Assembly: GCF_918698115.1 (NCBI RefSeq)
Contig: NZ_CAKKLV010000005.1
Location: 1 to 64,000, forward strand
Direction: 5' to 3'
Length of the DNA stretch: 64,000 bases
Origin: Peribacillus sp. Bi96
Lineage (GTDB): Bacteria; Bacillota; Bacilli; Bacillales; DSM-1321
In this document: positions 63,103-64,000 of the stretch, one piece after another
How the letters are laid out: each line of letters starts with the position of its first letter
How positions within the stretch are numbered: position 1 is the stretch's first letter
Made by a program: the position numbers and the translations under genes
The notes under the pieces: generated by a model
Databases searched by the model: none
What the model saw: the letters and a program-made list of their open reading frames with translations, nothing else
What the model was told of the DNA's origin: nothing

Positions 63103-63525
63103 TTATTTATACACCCGTTTTAGAGAAACGTTCAATTCTTTCTCCGATTTGATTACGAACACGTTGGAAGGTAGCCCATTTTTCTTCATCTGTTCCGTCC
63201 CCTTTACTGGGTCATCAAAGCCCCAATGTTCACGTCTCACATGCGGTGGCGTCATTGGACATTTGTCGGCCGCATCGCCACATAATGTCACAACAAAATC
63301 AGCATTATTTAAAATGTCAGGGTCGATGATATCGGAAGTTTGATTGGAAATATCCAGTCCAACCTCGTTCATCGCTTTAACAGCATTCGGATTTAACCCA
63401 TGTGCTTCAATTCCTGCACTAAGTACTTGCCATTCATCACCTAGATATTTCTTGCCCCATGCCTCAGCCATTTGGCTTCTGCAAGAGTTACCTGTACATA
63501 AGAAGTAAAGTGTTTTTTTAGCCAT
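63103..63525 (-). CDS. arsC: Thioredoxin-dependent arsenate reductase, frameshifted near its end
   Basis: Reduces arsenate to arsenite for export by ArsB. Low-molecular-weight phosphatase fold: [20 protein letters not shown] (nucleophile Cys10 and P-loop) and [20 protein letters not shown] (Cys82 and Cys89 type pair). After [12 protein letters not shown] the frame departs from the family; shifting by one base restores [19 protein letters not shown], then [11 protein letters not shown] and a stop at 63107-63109. The break is in the run AAAGGGG (plus-strand 63199-63205). The redox cysteines precede it. ATG at 63525 with AGGAGAG upstream. Confidence 0.85.
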   Translation of the reverse strand: MAKKTLYFLCTGNSCRSQMAEAWGKKYLGDEWQVLSAGIEAHGLNPNAVKAMNEVGLDISNQTSDIIDPDILNNADFVVTLCGDAADKCPMTPPHVRREHWGFDDPVKGTEQMKKNGLPSNVFVIKSEKELNVSLKRVYK

Positions 63526-63559
63526 GTTGTTTCTCTCCTTTATGAGTAAAATGATGTGT

Positions 63560-64000
63560 TTAGTGAATAATGAGCAACCATATATATAAGCCAACTAATG
63601 TGATGAACAATGTTGGGATGGTTAAGATGATTCCCGTTTTAAAGTAGGTTCCCCATGAGATTTTCACGCCTTTTAATGAAAGGACATGCAACCACAATAA
63701 GGTAGCCAAAGAACCAATCGGTGTAATTTTCGGTCCCAAGTCCGAACCGATGACATTGGCATAAATAAGTGCTTCCCTAATCGCGCCCGTTGTATTCGTA
63801 TCGGCAATGGCAAGAGCGTCAATCATGACAGTCGGCATGTTATTCATAAGCGATGAGAGAATAGCTGCGATGAATCCCATCCCGACAGTAGCAGCGAATA
63901 ATCCTTGATCAGCCGTCACTTGGATAAGGTCAGCTAAAATGTTCGTCAATCCAACGTTTCTCAATCCATACACCACGACATACATTCCAATTGAGAAGAA
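63560..64000 (-). CDS. arsB: Arsenite efflux permease ArsB (partial, runs off the right edge)
   Basis: The last 146 residues are visible. [40 protein letters not shown] and [20 protein letters not shown] are ArsB family marks with about four membrane segments. ArsB exports arsenite, driven by proton-motive force or with ArsA. arsC follows 34 nt downstream with its own ribosome-binding site. Confidence 0.93.
   Translation of the reverse strand, partial: FFSIGMYVVVYGLRNVGLTNILADLIQVTADQGLFAATVGMGFIAAILSSLMNNMPTVMIDALAIADTNTTGAIREALIYANVIGSDLGPKITPIGSLATLLWLHVLSLKGVKISWGTYFKTGIILTIPTLFITLVGLYIWLLIIH

Overview
The window comes from a low-to-moderate G+C Gram-positive spore former of the Bacillaceae. 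Ribosome-binding sites are strong (AAGGAGG type), TTG and GTG starts are common, and the gene families (ppaC, Spx-like regulator, YjcZ sporulation peptide, PucR/PucL/PucM, YtoA, YuiD) are Bacillus-like. A phenylacetate catabolon plus a urate/allantoin pathway on one segment fits a soil Peribacillus-type bacterium, but the species is an inference. I saw no rRNA, tRNA or CRISPR array.

Layout. 1-304: end of an IS3-family element. 329-3197: small membrane protein, acetyltransferase, nitronate monooxygenase and tRNA hydroxylase TrhO. 3580-4176: internally deleted IS1182-type remnant that keeps both inverted ends. 4.2-10.3 kb: Cu/Zn superoxide dismutase lipoprotein, CitMHS transporter with tandem repeats upstream, MFS exporter, a cyclic-di-GMP riboswitch in front of a small Cys-rich protein, SulP transporter. 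10.4-15.8 kb: pyrophosphatase PpaC, then a cobalamin riboswitch with terminator controlling a class I ribonucleotide reductase operon (alpha, beta, flavodoxin). 15.8-25.3 kb: small membrane protein, cold-shock protein, orphan ModB permease, Spx paralog without the CXXC pair, two-component system, cation diffusion facilitator, phosphoesterase, YjcZ peptide, FMN oxidoreductase, gamma-carbonic-anhydrase-like protein.

25.3-39.8 kb is a phenylacetate catabolic island: PaaX repressor, CoA ligase PaaK, epoxidase PaaABCD, three crotonase-fold enzymes, aldehyde dehydrogenase, PaaH, thiolase, an EthD-like protein, a ferredoxin, a DUF485/solute-sodium symporter pair and a PaaI-type thioesterase. It has no PaaE reductase and no PaaZ MaoC domain. 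Its ferredoxin has only three cysteines.

40.0-50.5 kb is a purine (urate to glyoxylate/ammonia) island: allantoinase, ureidoglycine-glyoxylate aminotransferase, allantoate amidohydrolase, a VanA/HpxD-like Rieske oxygenase, PucR regulator, urate permease, OHCU decarboxylase-uricase fusion and hydroxyisourate hydrolase. The Rieske enzyme may replace xanthine dehydrogenase.

50.6-64.0 kb: acetyltransferase, truncated amino-acid permease, split chromate transporter with an Lrp-type regulator, an unknown two-gene membrane unit, a two-component system with a TVP38-family protein, a Tat-exported phosphoesterase, a SurA_N-type lipoprotein, YuiD, and the end of an arsenic operon in which arsC carries a frameshift and arsB runs off the window.
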